From the NCBI GenBank assembly GCA_015350385.1, contig WNKI01000002.1, positions 6,306,700 through 6,370,699 of the forward strand: a stretch of DNA of 64,000 bases, written 5' to 3'. The notes beneath the pieces were generated by a model. It was not told where the DNA came from and made no database searches. It saw only the letters and a list, made by a program, of their open reading frames with translations. Numbering within the stretch: the first letter of the stretch is position 1; every line of letters starts with the position of its first letter. The translations under genes were made by a program, and so were the position numbers. The DNA comes from Aculops lycopersici (taxonomy: Eukaryota > Arthropoda > Arachnida > Trombidiformes > Eriophyidae). Below, piece after piece: positions 43,612-53,195 of this stretch.

Positions 43612-45014
43612 TGTTATTGGCTAGATTCGTCGCTATGGGCGCGATTATTTTGGTTGGCGTTTTGTGCGGTACGTCACACATGCCCGTGTATGCGCTTAAG
43701 GCTTCGGGTTAGGTTGTGTTGAGACAGGTTGTTACATGGTGGTATACACTATGTGCGCGATTGTAACAAGAGGCAAGAGGTTTTTAATGGTAACTTATAC
43801 AATAGTTTAAAGTACAATTTCGTTCTTGTAACTTCTTGTCAGCTCTTTGTGTGGCAAAACAATGGAGTTTAGAATCACGTTACCTCCAGAAATCTTAACA
43901 TCGCTGCCTAGCACTGATATAAGAGGATTCAATTTACCACTTGGATTAAACAATGGGGGATTCTGTACCTTGGCGTACCTTTGATTAGGATCAGGCTCGC
44001 TAGGTGTGCCCTCAACTCTAGTCCAAGAGCCAATGCAACAATTCCAACCAATAATCGAGCACAGGATCAGACTGTGAGCATTGATGACAGAATTTTGCAG
44101 TATAATGGATTCCTTAATGCGTACCCCTGGACCAATTATGCAGTTTTCCATGATAGAAACGTTGGGACCAATAACTGAGGTTGGATCTATCAATGCAGTT
44201 GGGTGAATGTATACATCGCCAATGATGGAGGCCTTGCAATCTTTCATTCCCGACCATGAGTACCCATTTTGGAAGTTTGCTTGGTTCCGTTTGTATTGGG
44301 CCAAGTATTGCTTGTTGGCATAAATTGCGGAGGTGGCCGTCTTGACTTGACACCACCAAGAACCACGAGTCCGGTATGAGTAGCAGTATGGTTGAGTAGA
44401 TCGTTGTTGTAGAACATCCAGTTCGAGCGATAAGTAATCGGGGTGCGAGTCAAAGTCGGTGGTGAGTGCTGAAAGATCGTCGTACAGTGAGACATTGGAT
44501 GAAGTCAAATCCTCACGTTTCTTTCTCATTGTCTCCTCCAACATTGCCAACAATTCTGGACTACATACATATGCACCACAGCTTATTATGCTCGAGACAA
44601 ATGTTGAAGGCTTCTCTACATAATGGTTGATCAAATGAGTGTTTGAATCCTCTACTATGCACCCGTAATTGAGCGACTCGTGTGGACTTGCTTCGGTTGT
44701 CATCACAGTTATTAGTGGCTTTGGATTGTTTTGGTGCTTGGCCGCTTCAATGGAGGCCCGGTGTTGCGCTAACATTGATTCAAAATCAAAATCACCACAA
44801 ACATCGCCGTTGATGAGGAGAAACGCCTCTGGATTTCCATGTTTAATCTGGTCCCTAAAATGGTAGAGCCCTCCTGCGGTTCCCATCCTAGTGAACTCCT
44901 GTAAGTATCTTACACTTGGTGCCTTCTGGTTGTACCTGTCTCCGTTGACTTGATTCTTTTGATTGAGATACTTCTGCACCAATCGTTGGAGGTGGGCAGG
45001 GGATAGCATCTCAT
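43611..45014 (-). repeat. Duplicated block, copy 2 (matches 40583-41137)
   Basis: The copy that retains the full GMPPA coding region. Together with 43383-43611 it is the counterpart of 39906-41137. Confidence 0.9.
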
Positions 45015-45201
45015 TCTGTTGATAAAATCCGAGCAAGATAATCTCGGACAACTGGTCCAATTTGAGGCAACTCTCAATCAGATGGCCAAGGATTGTCTCG
45101 CCTCCTACGGGAAACATATACTTCGGCGAGTCAAACGACAGTGGCCTGAACCTCTGGCCTCGATTTGGGCCTCCAATGAGGACGACCGCCTTGATTGCCA
45201 T
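43807..45201 (-). CDS. GMPPA: GDP-mannose pyrophosphorylase A (GMPPA)
   Basis: 464 residues, one exon. GMPPA is the regulatory partner of the catalytic GMPPB and senses GDP-mannose. The N-terminal nucleotidyltransferase domain (VVLIGGPNRGQRFRPLSF, GTAGGLYHFRDQI, LINGDVCGDF, VEKPSTFVSSIISCGAYV) is followed by a left-handed beta-helix (GDVYIHPTALIDPTSVIGPN, RIKESIILQNSVI) and the conserved C-terminus VEGTPSEPDPN...IVLPHKELTRSY. Relative to the human 420-residue protein it has loop insertions. It is head-to-head with TOP2 across 654 bp. A partial copy lies at 40779-41137. Confidence 0.94.
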   Translation of the reverse strand: MAIKAVVLIGGPNRGQRFRPLSFDSPKYMFPVGGETILGHLIESCLKLDQLSEIILLGFYQQNEMLSPAHLQRLVQKYLNQKNQVNGDRYNQKAPSVRYLQEFTRMGTAGGLYHFRDQIKHGNPEAFLLINGDVCGDFDFESMLAQHRASIEAAKHQNNPKPLITVMTTEASPHESLNYGCIVEDSNTHLINHYVEKPSTFVSSIISCGAYVCSPELLAMLEETMRKKREDLTSSNVSLYDDLSALTTDFDSHPDYLSLELDVLQQRSTQPYCYSYRTRGSWWCQVKTATSAIYANKQYLAQYKRNQANFQNGYSWSGMKDCKASIIGDVYIHPTALIDPTSVIGPNVSIMENCIIGPGVRIKESIILQNSVINAHSLILCSIIGWNCCIGSWTRVEGTPSEPDPNQRYAKVQNPPLFNPSGKLNPLISVLGSDVKISGGNVILNSIVLPHKELTRSYKNEIVL

Positions 45202-45855
45202 GGAATTTCCGGTTATATCTCGAGTTTATAGTTCATTGAATGAATTATTGGATACCCGCTAGTGTCATAGCTGGAGACTTGACAGGCTGAAAAAATTTCT
45301 ATTTGTCGAGCGATTATCGGAAAACATGAGGTTTGTTGTGGGGAGAGGCAAAAATGCCAATCCCTTTTGCTGCGCGCCCTTTTCCTCCACTCTGCCGGCC
45401 AGTGGCCGGCGGCTACTGAAATGTAGTGCATGCGCATGAGAGTCTCTAACAAATGGCGGCCGTTAAAGTGGTGAAGGGGAAGCTTTCGCTTGCTCGCTGG
45501 CATGCTGCATTCGTTTTCGCAATTCAACAACCGACTTAGGGGGAAAGAAATACGTTTTATGCCTCTGACTATTGCTCATCCGAGAGCTCAACCGTTGGAC
45601 AAGTTTTCTATCATATCGGATACTGAATACCTCGAAGATTCTCTTCCATCATCATTGTGGATAACATCATACTATTGTGGTATCTATTTTATTTATATTA
45701 ATATAACCGAATCCATCCTCCAGTGAACATTTTACAGAATCTTATTTAGTGAAATCATCAAAATTCTCCGTCAACTCATTAAGCTCTCTATTGTTTTAGC
45801 TAGAACTCCACCACCTCAGACTAGAAGAAGCTTGACACAAGCCACTAGACTAAAT
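45202..45855. promoter_or_regulatory. Divergent promoter region, GMPPA / TOP2
   Basis: 654 bp between the two start codons. Includes GCCGGCCAGTGGCCGGC, a GC-rich inverted repeat near 45400-45412. No coding similarity seen. An acceptor-like TTGTTTTAG precedes TOP2 at about 45791-45799, so a 5' UTR intron is possible. Confidence 0.45.
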
Positions 45856-48800
45856 ATGGCGGCAGCCACGGCAGCGGCTCCGGCCGCAAATGAGAGCATG
45901 AATACCTCCATCGACAAGTATTATCAGAAAATGTCGCATAAGGAACAGATCCTTATGCGACCGGCTATGTATATCGGATCAGTAGAGGAAACAAAGGATC
46001 CCATGTGGGGTTTCAATCCAGAAACCAAGCAACTCGAGTTCAAAGAATATACCTATGTACCTGGATTATACAAGATTTTTGACGAAATCATTGTCAATGC
46101 TGCTGACAATAAACAAAGAGATGCCAAGATGAACACTATTAAGATTGATATCAACAAAGAAGAGAACAAGATTGCAGTTTACAACAATGGAAATGGTATT
46201 CACGTTGCCATTCACAAGAAAGAGAAGATGTACATACCAACAATGATTTTCGGTCACTTGCTGACATCATCGAATTATAACGATGCCGAGAAGCGAGTTG
46301 TCGGTGGTCTCAACGGTTACGGTGCCAAGTTGTGTAACGTGTTCAGTACCAAGTTCATCGTGGAAACATCAAGAGATGGAAAAAAGTTCAAGCAAGTTTG
46401 GAAGAACAACATGTCAGATGCTGGAGAGCCAGTTATCACGTCAGCCTCTGGCGCGGATTTCACTCGTATCACATTCTATCCGGACTTGAATAGATTTGGA
46501 ATGACAGAGCTGACTGATGACACAGTTGCCATCATGATGCGCCGTGCTTATGATATCGCTGGTACACTCAATGGAGTTAGTGTCTACTTAAATGGCGAGA
46601 GGCTACCATACAAAGGATTCAAGGACTACGTCAAGCAATACCTAGGCCACACGGACTTTGCCTACGAGGAGTGCGAGAATGGACGGTGGCAAGTTGCCCT
46701 AGCTGCTGGTGATGGAGAAGCTTTCAAACAGGTCAGTTTCGTCAACAATATCGCTACAACTCGAGGTGGTAAACATGTGGAATATGTCGTTGACTTAGTA
46801 CTCGACCCACTTTTGGAGGCCGTCAAAAAGAAGAACAAAGAGAAAAATAACGTTAAGAAGCCGGCGGCAAAGAAGCATATGTTTTTGTTCGTCAACAGTT
46901 TGATCGAGAATCCAGATTTTGACTCGCAATGTAAGGAGTACTTGAACACCAAGTTACAGAAGTTCGGAAGTAAGTGCGAGTTGACGGACAAGTTCCACAA
47001 GAAAGCACTAAAAGTTGGAGTTCTTGAGGGTATCTTGAGCGCCGCTCAACTTCAGGCCAGATCGCAGCTAGAATCCAAGAGTGGTCGTAAAACTGGAAGT
47101 ATCAATGTACCCAAGCTTGTAGATGCAGCCTACGCTGGTAAGGCACAATCCAAACAGTGTACTTTAATCCTGACTGAAGGAGACTCAGCCAAAGGTTTGG
47201 CTGTGTCCGGTACCTCTGTCATTGGTCAACATTACTTTGGAGTCTTCCCATTGAGGGGTAAGCTTCTGAACGTTCGTGAGGCTAAAGCTAAACAAATGTC
47301 AGAGAATGCCGAAATCAACGCCATCATCAAGATTCTCGGTCTTAATTACAAAAAGTCTTATCAAAATCCTGAAGATCTCAAAGATTTGCGTTATGGAAAG
47401 ATCATGATCATGACTGATCAAGATGCGGACGGTTCTCACATCAAGGGACTTATTATTAACTTTATCCACTCTCAGTGGCCAGCCCTGATCAGACATCACT
47501 CATTCTTCCAACAATTTATTACACCTATTGTTAAGGCCAAGAAGGGTAACCAAGTTATCAACTTTTACAGTATACCAGAGTTCAATGAATGGAAAGAGAA
47601 TACTCGCAATTACAACACATACCATATAAAATACTACAAAGGTTTGGGTACTTCGACGGCAGCTGAGGCAAAGGAGTACTTCAGTGATTTGGATAGACAC
47701 AGGATCGATTTTAGATATGACGGAAAGGATGACGATAATGCTATTGTCTTGGCGTTCAGTAAAGAAATGATTGAATCGAGAAAGCAATGGCTAATGAACA
47801 ACATGGAACAGAGAAAGCGACGTCGTGAACTTGGTCTGCCGGATGTCTATCTTTATGAGAAAGGTACCAAGCAAGTTACTTATCAAGACTTCGTCAACAA
47901 GGAGTTGGTTCTCTTCAGTAATCTTGACAATGAGCGTTCAATTCCATCTGTTATGGATGGTCTGAAGCCAGGTCAAAGGAAGGTTATATTCACTTGCTTT
48001 ATAAGGAATGACAAACGTGAGGTCAAAGTAGCTCAATTGGCTGGTTCAGTTGCGGAGCGATCAGCCTACCATCACGGTGAAGCCTCACTCCAGGCAACAA
48101 TTGTCAATTTGGCACAAGACTTCGTTGGATCAAACAATATCAACCTGTTACAACCAATTGGTCAATTTGGTACTAGATTGAGAGGAGGCAAGGACGCTGC
48201 TAGTGCTCGTTACATTAACACTATGCTGAACCCACTGACAAGAAAGCTCTTCAGACCTGAAGACGATCCTATTTTAAATTACCTGGAAGACGACAATTTG
48301 AAGGTAGAGCCAGAGCACTATGTACCTATCATTCCAATGGTCCTCGTGAACGGTGCTGAGGGTATTGGAACTGGTTGGTCTACCAAGGTGCCCATGTATA
48401 ACCCACGCGATGTTATCAATAATATTAGGCGTCTGATTAAGGGCGAATCACCCAAAGCCATGACTCCGTGGTACCGAGACTACAGAGGGTACTGCGAGCA
48501 AATTGGCGGCAGTGTTGTCATAAGCGGTACCATTAGAAAGAGCATTTACGAGCCAAACCAGTTGGAGATTACAGAGTTGCCAGTCGGAACCTGGACAGAA
48601 AACTACACCGAATCGGTATTGAAACCACCAACAGACTCCGCTGTCAAGCCAAATCCAGGTGCTGTGTATAACTTCATCGAGGACTTGGTAAATTACCCAG
48701 ACGACACATACGTTAAGATGTCTTTCAAGTTACCAGAAAACAAGATTCGCGAGCTAGAGTCAACCGCTGGAGGTTTGTACAAAGCTTTCAAGTTACAGAC

Positions 48801-49662
48801 AACGATATCGCAAAACTCAATGGTCCTCTTTGACTCAAAGGGTTGCCTCCATCGTTACGAGTCACCAACTGAAATATTGAAGGAGTTCTATGAGGAAAGA
48901 CGCAAATACTATGACAAACGACGTGAGTACATCATTGGAATGTTGAAAGCCGAATGTGAGAAACTTGAGAATCGTGCAAGATACATTGACGACAAGACCA
49001 TGTTTGAATACATTGGAACTAGACCTCAGCTCAAAGCTTTAATTGCAAAATTGATCGATCGTGGATATGCTCCAGATCCAGTCAGAAAGTGGAAGAGAAG
49101 TTTGAGTAAGGAAGAGATTGTAGACGATGAAGCCGAGGATCAAGATGGAGTTTCGGCTCAAGATATTGCCGATTACGCTTACCTTGTCGACACTCCAATC
49201 AGACAGTTCACTGCTGGCGACAGTTCGCGTTTGTACAAGAGTCGTGACGAGAAGCGCGACCAAGTTGAGAAGATCACTAGGTCAACCATAGAGGAACTGT
49301 GGTTGTCTGATCTCGATGAACTTGAGGCCGAGTATGCCAAGTGGCTCCAGGGTCTGCAGAAGTTACGTCGCGAGGCCAGAGATGCCAGGACCAAGACTCA
49401 AAAGTCGGAGGCCAAGAATAGAGCCAAGAGCAAGAAGGCCAGCGGCGCAGACACAGCCGATGTTGAGCCATCCGAGGACTTCCAAGATATCGAGCCTCCA
49501 TTCGATGAATTCAAGAAGAAGTATAGCGGTGGACCAGCAAAGAAGAAGAAGAAATATAGCTGGGAAAGCGAGGATGAGGAGACCACCTTGATTTTAGATG
49601 ACTCCGAAGATGAGGAGACCACCTTAATTTTAGATGACGAGATACTTCAAGTATCGAAGTGA
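45856..49662 (+). CDS. Top2: DNA topoisomerase II
   Basis: Type IIA topoisomerase, 1,268 residues in one exon. It passes one duplex through a transient double-strand break in another, using ATP. Order: GHKL ATPase (RPAMYIGSVEE, NAADNKQRD, GGLNGYGAKLCNVFS), transducer, TOPRIM (ILTEGDSAKGLAVSG, MTDQDADGSHIKG), winged helix with the catalytic Tyr in GGKDAASARYINTML, DNA gate/coiled coil, then a short charged C-terminal domain. The frame is open a little upstream, but the first ATG is at 45856. The C-terminal domain is only about 110 residues, against several hundred in most animals, and ends in a tandemly repeated acidic segment (DSEDEETTLILDD twice). No second TOP2 is in the window, so alpha/beta does not apply. 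Confidence 0.97.
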   Translation: MAAATAAAPAANESMNTSIDKYYQKMSHKEQILMRPAMYIGSVEETKDPMWGFNPETKQLEFKEYTYVPGLYKIFDEIIVNAADNKQRDAKMNTIKIDINKEENKIAVYNNGNGIHVAIHKKEKMYIPTMIFGHLLTSSNYNDAEKRVVGGLNGYGAKLCNVFSTKFIVETSRDGKKFKQVWKNNMSDAGEPVITSASGADFTRITFYPDLNRFGMTELTDDTVAIMMRRAYDIAGTLNGVSVYLNGERLPYKGFKDYVKQYLGHTDFAYEECENGRWQVALAAGDGEAFKQVSFVNNIATTRGGKHVEYVVDLVLDPLLEAVKKKNKEKNNVKKPAAKKHMFLFVNSLIENPDFDSQCKEYLNTKLQKFGSKCELTDKFHKKALKVGVLEGILSAAQLQARSQLESKSGRKTGSINVPKLVDAAYAGKAQSKQCTLILTEGDSAKGLAVSGTSVIGQHYFGVFPLRGKLLNVREAKAKQMSENAEINAIIKILGLNYKKSYQNPEDLKDLRYGKIMIMTDQDADGSHIKGLIINFIHSQWPALIRHHSFFQQFITPIVKAKKGNQVINFYSIPEFNEWKENTRNYNTYHIKYYKGLGTSTAAEAKEYFSDLDRHRIDFRYDGKDDDNAIVLAFSKEMIESRKQWLMNNMEQRKRRRELGLPDVYLYEKGTKQVTYQDFVNKELVLFSNLDNERSIPSVMDGLKPGQRKVIFTCFIRNDKREVKVAQLAGSVAERSAYHHGEASLQATIVNLAQDFVGSNNINLLQPIGQFGTRLRGGKDAASARYINTMLNPLTRKLFRPEDDPILNYLEDDNLKVEPEHYVPIIPMVLVNGAEGIGTGWSTKVPMYNPRDVINNIRRLIKGESPKAMTPWYRDYRGYCEQIGGSVVISGTIRKSIYEPNQLEITELPVGTWTENYTESVLKPPTDSAVKPNPGAVYNFIEDLVNYPDDTYVKMSFKLPENKIRELESTAGGLYKAFKLQTTISQNSMVLFDSKGCLHRYESPTEILKEFYEERRKYYDKRREYIIGMLKAECEKLENRARYIDDKTMFEYIGTRPQLKALIAKLIDRGYAPDPVRKWKRSLSKEEIVDDEAEDQDGVSAQDIADYAYLVDTPIRQFTAGDSSRLYKSRDEKRDQVEKITRSTIEELWLSDLDELEAEYAKWLQGLQKLRREARDARTKTQKSEAKNRAKSKKASGADTADVEPSEDFQDIEPPFDEFKKKYSGGPAKKKKKYSWESEDEETTLILDDSEDEETTLILDDEILQVSK
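49570..49640 (+). repeat. Coding tandem duplication in TOP2 C-terminus
   Basis: A 39-nt unit around GATGAGGAGACCACCTT is present twice, in frame, doubling the acidic EDEETTLILDDS segment. The copies differ by few bases. Confidence 0.88.
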
Positions 49663-50275
49663 CGCGCTCCAGCGGCAGATGGATGACAGTCATTATAGTG
49701 GGGGACACTATTTTTTACCTCCCCGTCCAGCCGAACCACAACGGCTATCGCTGAGTTTAGGGGGCGCTGAGTGAGGCCCCCACTGGGATGAGCGACACAA
49801 TGCGGATTGCTAGCCTGCGTATTTCTGGCAGTCAGTTAACATTTATTATGCTACAAGTATAACAAGATAGTCAAAAATGTAGGTATCACTTAACTTACTT
49901 AGAGGCCGAACCCATACTGACGGATGTTCACGAGACGTCTTAGTTGGTTGGCGTTACCTAACCAAGACAATGACCTTGGGCGGTTTGTGTCTCTGGCAAC
50001 ATCTTTGTCATCCTCTCCTCGTTAGATGGATCGCGGAGGTGCAGCACTCCCTTGATCTGTCTCCTCGTTAGATCTGATCAAGGAATAGTCTTTGTCAGAG
50101 CTCAAGCTCCCCCTTGTTTGCAGTTTTCGATTCGGTTTCTGCTTAAGTCGGGCTCAAAGCCCATCCAATAACCGAGCCAACCTCTAACCTTAATCTCCAC
50201 TCTACTCTCCCATCTATCAATTGTCATGATATAAATTCACCGTTCTTATTATTATTATTACCAAATAGGTCTATC
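49663..50275. other. TOP2 3' flank and TM2D2 upstream region
   Basis: 613 bp. The first 150 bp can form several hairpins, notably GGGGGC...GCCCCC (49755-49785) and GCCG...CGGC (about 49730-49746). The 14-mer TCTCCTCGTTAGAT occurs twice (50014-50027 and 50060-50073). An acceptor-like ACCAAATAG (50260-50268) lies just before the TM2D2 frame. No protein gene recognised. Confidence 0.45.
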
Positions 50276-50740
50276 ATGGTCAACGATGCCCCGCACAGTC
50301 CACTAATCTCATGTAGTTGGCTACCAACAGACTTCATCACCTGTGATGATCTTATTGATCACAAAGGCAATATGACAGCCAAAATTGAACTAGGCTATGG
50401 TTGTGTGAAATTCGGTGGACAAAAATATCACGAGGTCGAGTTTACATCTACCAAATGCACGGCCTTGCCCGGAATAGAATGTTTCGGCGATAGAACCTTT
50501 CAACGCGACGGATTTCCTTGCATCAGATATACAAACCACTACTTCCTAACTACCTTATTATACTCAATCCTCTTGGGTTTGGCCGGAATAGATAGATTTT
50601 GCCTTGGTCACATCGGCGCTGCGATTGGTAAATTGTTAACTCTCGGCGGTTGTGGTATCTGGTGGATAGTAGACATTGTGCTTTTGATAACAGGACAACT
50701 CACACCAGATGACGGTAGCAATTGGATTACATTTGTGTAG
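50276..50740 (+). CDS. TM2D2: TM2 domain-containing protein 2
   Basis: 154 residues. TM2D proteins have two membrane helices joined by a DRF-type loop; in flies the three family members act in Notch signalling and neuronal maintenance. The Cys-rich lumenal part (SPLISCSWLPTDFITCDD, ELGYGCVKFGGQ, GIECFGDRTF) and the TM2 domain (helix, GIDRFCLGH, helix GGCGIWWIVDIVLLI, then DGSNW) match TM2D2. The family's N-terminal signal peptide is absent from this frame. A possible acceptor at 50268 keeps the frame open upstream, so a separate signal-peptide exon is likely, but I could not identify it. Confidence 0.9.
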   Translation: MVNDAPHSPLISCSWLPTDFITCDDLIDHKGNMTAKIELGYGCVKFGGQKYHEVEFTSTKCTALPGIECFGDRTFQRDGFPCIRYTNHYFLTTLLYSILLGLAGIDRFCLGHIGAAIGKLLTLGGCGIWWIVDIVLLITGQLTPDDGSNWITFV

Positions 50741-51198
50741 CAACATTGTTTCATGTTACATATCATAATACATTCAAAACAAATGGTACCTCCATTCATA
50801 TGACATCCGTTTCTCTCATTTGTCTTAAATTGAGATTATCTATAAGCTCTATGTTGACAGAATTAGCCATATACTAGCAGTACATCAAATTTTGATAACC
50901 TAGGTGGTCAGATCCTTCAGGGATGTTTAAATCTTGTGGCCAGCAAACAAGTTGCCGCGCCATTTTGCAATTTCGGGCTCTCACCTTTTTTGAGATCGTT
51001 TAAATTATTGCGCCCGCTCGCAATACAAGTCTGCGCATTCTTATCATTGAGGCCAAATTTTCTACATATTTTTCTATCTGAGCTATTGTTGACATTTCTA
51101 TGAATTAGATTATTGAATCAAATATATCCCTCATGAATATGATATTATCAATAGAACGACACTAACCTATTTGCTCACCACCTCACTATTCAAGAGGT
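50741..51198. other. Intergenic, TM2D2 to ATE1
   Basis: 458 bp, AT-rich. Nothing recognised beyond the presumed ATE1 promoter and 5' leader. Confidence 0.5.
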
Positions 51199-52929
51199 AT
51201 GTCATCTGAGGCAGGGTCCAGCGAGGAGGCCCAATCTACGCCTGACGTTGCAACAAATCTTGAATCCAAATCGGTCGAGAAAGTGAGTCTAGTCGAATAC
51301 TATGGCCTCGGTGAGAATAGTTGTGGCTATTGCAAGACTAATGGAGTCAGGACATCCAATTCTAGACTTAGTTATGATATGAGGGCTCACACTTTAACTG
51401 CCGCAGATTATCAGGATTTACTAGACAGAGGATGGAGAAGAAGTGGCAATTACTGTTATCATCCAGTGAATGGGAGCTCATGCTGTCCAAACTATCCTAT
51501 TCAATGCAAACCATTAGAATTCAAGTTTAGTAGATCACAGAGAAGATGCATAGAACGTATGAATCAGTTCCTAGTCTACGGAGAAGACAAAACTCAAAGA
51601 CTCAAGATAAATTATAATATTTCCAAGACCTTACCAACCAACATCCCGCAAGATCTACACTTATCATTAAGTGACTTTGATAAATTAAGAACGAGTACCA
51701 AAGCAAAAACGATTAGATTCGTCAAGAGATGCGAGAGAAAAGCTAGGTTATGCAATATAAAACTTGAGGAGGCCATAGCGAAAACAAGGACCAATGCATA
51801 TACTCGAGCGAGACGAAAGAATGACATTGGTTCCATCGAAGACTACCTATTTCCTACGAAAAGTCACCAATCTAAAGAACATGGAGACCTACTCGAGCCT
51901 AAGCATAAGCTGGAGATGCATTTCTGCCATGTTGATTCAAAATTCAGCGAGGAACTCCGAGAAAAGGAGCATGAAATCATTCGAAGATACCAAAGGGCAA
52001 TCCACGAAGACAAGGAAGATGAGTGGGATATGTCCAAATATTGCAACTTTTTGGTCAAAACTCCAATTATCACCGAGAAACTAAGTGAGAAATTTGACTA
52101 TGTCGATTGGCCCAACGTCAATGATGACAATCATAGTGTGATAGATAGATCTATTGATCAGGACGAGTATCTGTTAGTGAAGCCACCAGAGCTGCCAACT
52201 GCTTACGGCACTCATCATTGCTCTTATCACCTGGACGGCAAGCTTATTGCCGTTGGAGTGCTAGATCTGTTACCTAAATGCCTCACTACAGTTTACTTCT
52301 TCTACGACCCAAACTTTGGCCATTTAAATCTAGGTAACTATTCGGCTTTGGTAGAGATATCAATAGTTAGGCAAATGGCAAGACATTTCAATGGACCTGG
52401 AGGTGATAACAAGCTTGTCAACTACAATCTAGGCTATTATGTCCACGAATGCAAGAAAATGCATTACAAGACTAAATTTCGTCCAGCTTACCTGCTTTGT
52501 TCCGAGACTTGCACATACGTGCCTATTGATTTATGCCTTGATAAACTAAGAACTAGAAAATATGCTAGATTTAACACTGACAGCAAATTGGATGGATATT
52601 CAGTTTATACAGCTGAACCAACAGTTCAAATCATGCTCGATGTTCCAATCACATCACCAGTGACTGGAAGATCAAGACTCATAAGTTATGTTCTTTGGTT
52701 ACAGAAATATCTCGGTCCTGATTATGCAAACATATTCATTGATCGTGTCCTTCTATCATACATCAGATTAGTTGGCGAGACCCTAGTCCCTCGAATGATT
52801 TTGCAGCTAGAAACTATCCATAGGGCACTGGTTAGACGGCATGATAAGATCGAAACTAAGAAAGCTGAACCGAAGGAGCGACAGACTACAGAAGACAACA
52901 ACGAATCTAGTCAATCTGATTCCGATTAA
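51199..52929 (+). CDS. Ate1: Arginyl-tRNA--protein transferase (ATE1)
   Basis: 576 residues, one exon. ATE1 attaches Arg from Arg-tRNA to N-terminal Asp, Glu or oxidised Cys, creating N-degrons. The N-terminal domain carries the cysteines CGYC (about residue 38) and CCPNYPIQC (about 94) that bind a metal or Fe-S cluster, with the conserved LLDRGWRRSGNYCY between. The C-terminal GNAT-like domain shows YHLDGKLIAVGVLDLLPKC, VYFFYDPNF, LNLGNYSALVEI and YNLGYYVHECKKMHYKTKFRPAYLLC. The length slightly exceeds human ATE1 (518) through a charged middle and C-terminal tail. Confidence 0.96.
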   Translation: MSSEAGSSEEAQSTPDVATNLESKSVEKVSLVEYYGLGENSCGYCKTNGVRTSNSRLSYDMRAHTLTAADYQDLLDRGWRRSGNYCYHPVNGSSCCPNYPIQCKPLEFKFSRSQRRCIERMNQFLVYGEDKTQRLKINYNISKTLPTNIPQDLHLSLSDFDKLRTSTKAKTIRFVKRCERKARLCNIKLEEAIAKTRTNAYTRARRKNDIGSIEDYLFPTKSHQSKEHGDLLEPKHKLEMHFCHVDSKFSEELREKEHEIIRRYQRAIHEDKEDEWDMSKYCNFLVKTPIITEKLSEKFDYVDWPNVNDDNHSVIDRSIDQDEYLLVKPPELPTAYGTHHCSYHLDGKLIAVGVLDLLPKCLTTVYFFYDPNFGHLNLGNYSALVEISIVRQMARHFNGPGGDNKLVNYNLGYYVHECKKMHYKTKFRPAYLLCSETCTYVPIDLCLDKLRTRKYARFNTDSKLDGYSVYTAEPTVQIMLDVPITSPVTGRSRLISYVLWLQKYLGPDYANIFIDRVLLSYIRLVGETLVPRMILQLETIHRALVRRHDKIETKKAEPKERQTTEDNNESSQSDSD

Positions 52930-53195
52930 ATCTAGATCTAGTTTTCAATTGAGAATTTACGACGATATCACTATTTTGCTCTATCAAAGAAAGTAAAACT
53001 CAACTTCCTGCTTTATCTTCTGATAATACCGCTATGACTCGGTTCGTGTGAAGCCAAGATCAAAATCGAAACACCGAAACTTAGTTCACTTGCTCCATAT
53101 GTTGACTATTTCATATGCAATTCATTGATTATTCAACATTTTATTGTCATTTGTCAACTAATCACAACCTAACAGGCTAGACAAGCCCTATCGCG

